13,395 bases of DNA, from contig PMZS01000177.1 of the NCBI GenBank assembly GCA_003170115.1, positions 1 to 13,395 on the forward strand, given 5' to 3'. The notes beneath the pieces were generated by a model. That model saw only the letters and a list, made by a program, of their open reading frames with translations. It searched no databases and was not told the origin of the DNA. Within the stretch, counting starts at the first letter, position 1. Every line of letters starts with the position of its first letter. The position numbers and the translations under genes are program-made. This document shows, piece after piece, positions 13,303 to 13,395 of the stretch. The DNA is from Spirochaetaceae bacterium. GTDB taxonomy: Bacteria; Spirochaetota; Spirochaetia; SZUA-6; Fen-1364.

Positions 13303-13395
13303 AGAGCTGGTCGGCGGGGTAGTAGCGGTTCTTCCCGATCATGCTCACGTCGTCCCCGTAGCGAAGACTGTTCGATTCCCAGTCCACCGGGTACA
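13256..13395 (-). CDS. C-terminal end of an unidentified gene (5' part beyond the window)
   Basis: The minus frame is open from the window edge to TGA at 13258-13256 and encodes 45 residues ending PADQLFKALRTPLVLEVSSN. The segment DDVSMIGKNRYYPADQLFKAL looks like normal globular sequence, with mixed polar and aromatic residues and G/C-rich third positions like the neighbours, so I take it as a real gene. Too little is present to name a family. It converges on and overlaps the tail of the 14-helix protein gene by 47 bp. Confidence 0.6.
   Translation of the reverse strand, partial: YPVDWESNSLRYGDDVSMIGKNRYYPADQLFKALRTPLVLEVSSN

Noticed and set aside
1..13395. Mobile element, CRISPR array, tRNA or phage gene
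   Set aside because: No direct repeat series, transposase or integrase motifs, terminal inverted repeats or tRNA-like cloverleaf were seen; the only clear short repeats are the dyads in the 6102-6228 gap.

Overview
The window looks like a chromosomal segment of a high-GC, diderm (outer-membrane) bacterium. The supporting signs are two lipoprotein genes, a TonB-dependent receptor with a TonB gene, exported proteins and a complex polytopic membrane protein. A spirochaete (Spirochaetota) or similar lineage is my best guess, from the relaxed lipobox of the first gene, the small Cys-rich protein and the fused alpha/beta E1. This is recognition from memory, not a database result. I saw no tRNA, rRNA, CRISPR array, transposase or integrase.

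Left part (1-2990). A truncated lipoprotein gene (minus, 1-687) is divergent from a CRP/FNR-type regulator gene (plus, 768-1406). A compact minus-strand operon runs from 2707 down to 1420: a small Cys-rich protein, a short lipoprotein with TPR-like helices, and a zinc-ribbon Nudix hydrolase. Its genes are joined by 4-nt ATGA and GTGA overlaps. A possible extra small Cys-rich ORF (minus, 2810-2989) lies upstream.

Middle part (2961-6074). A good sigma-70-type promoter is followed by a cobalamin riboswitch, a BtuB-like TonB-dependent receptor and, 4 nt later, a TonB-family energy transducer. This is a B12-controlled cobalamin uptake unit. ExbB/ExbD and the periplasmic/ABC components are not in the window.

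Right part (6075-13395). A 151-bp regulatory gap holds a perfect dyad, a repeated GTGAGATCTC motif that resembles a CRP-type operator, and a promoter placed so close to the ATG that the transcript should be nearly leaderless. Then follow a 2-oxo acid dehydrogenase E2 gene and a fused E1 alpha-beta gene. Overlapping or abutting these are a PCMT-like methyltransferase with a signal peptide and a 14-helix membrane protein with a central spermidine-synthase-like domain. All four run in one direction with gaps of 19 nt or less, so they are probably one transcript. A minus-strand gene enters from the right edge and overlaps the end of the last gene tail to tail.

The most unusual element is the pair at 9915-13302. 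The methyltransferase is predicted to be exported and its substrate-loop motif is altered. The membrane protein's loop charges place its own degenerate methyltransferase-fold domain on the periplasmic side. The second point of interest is a possible regulatory link between the encoded CRP-type protein and the dehydrogenase operon.
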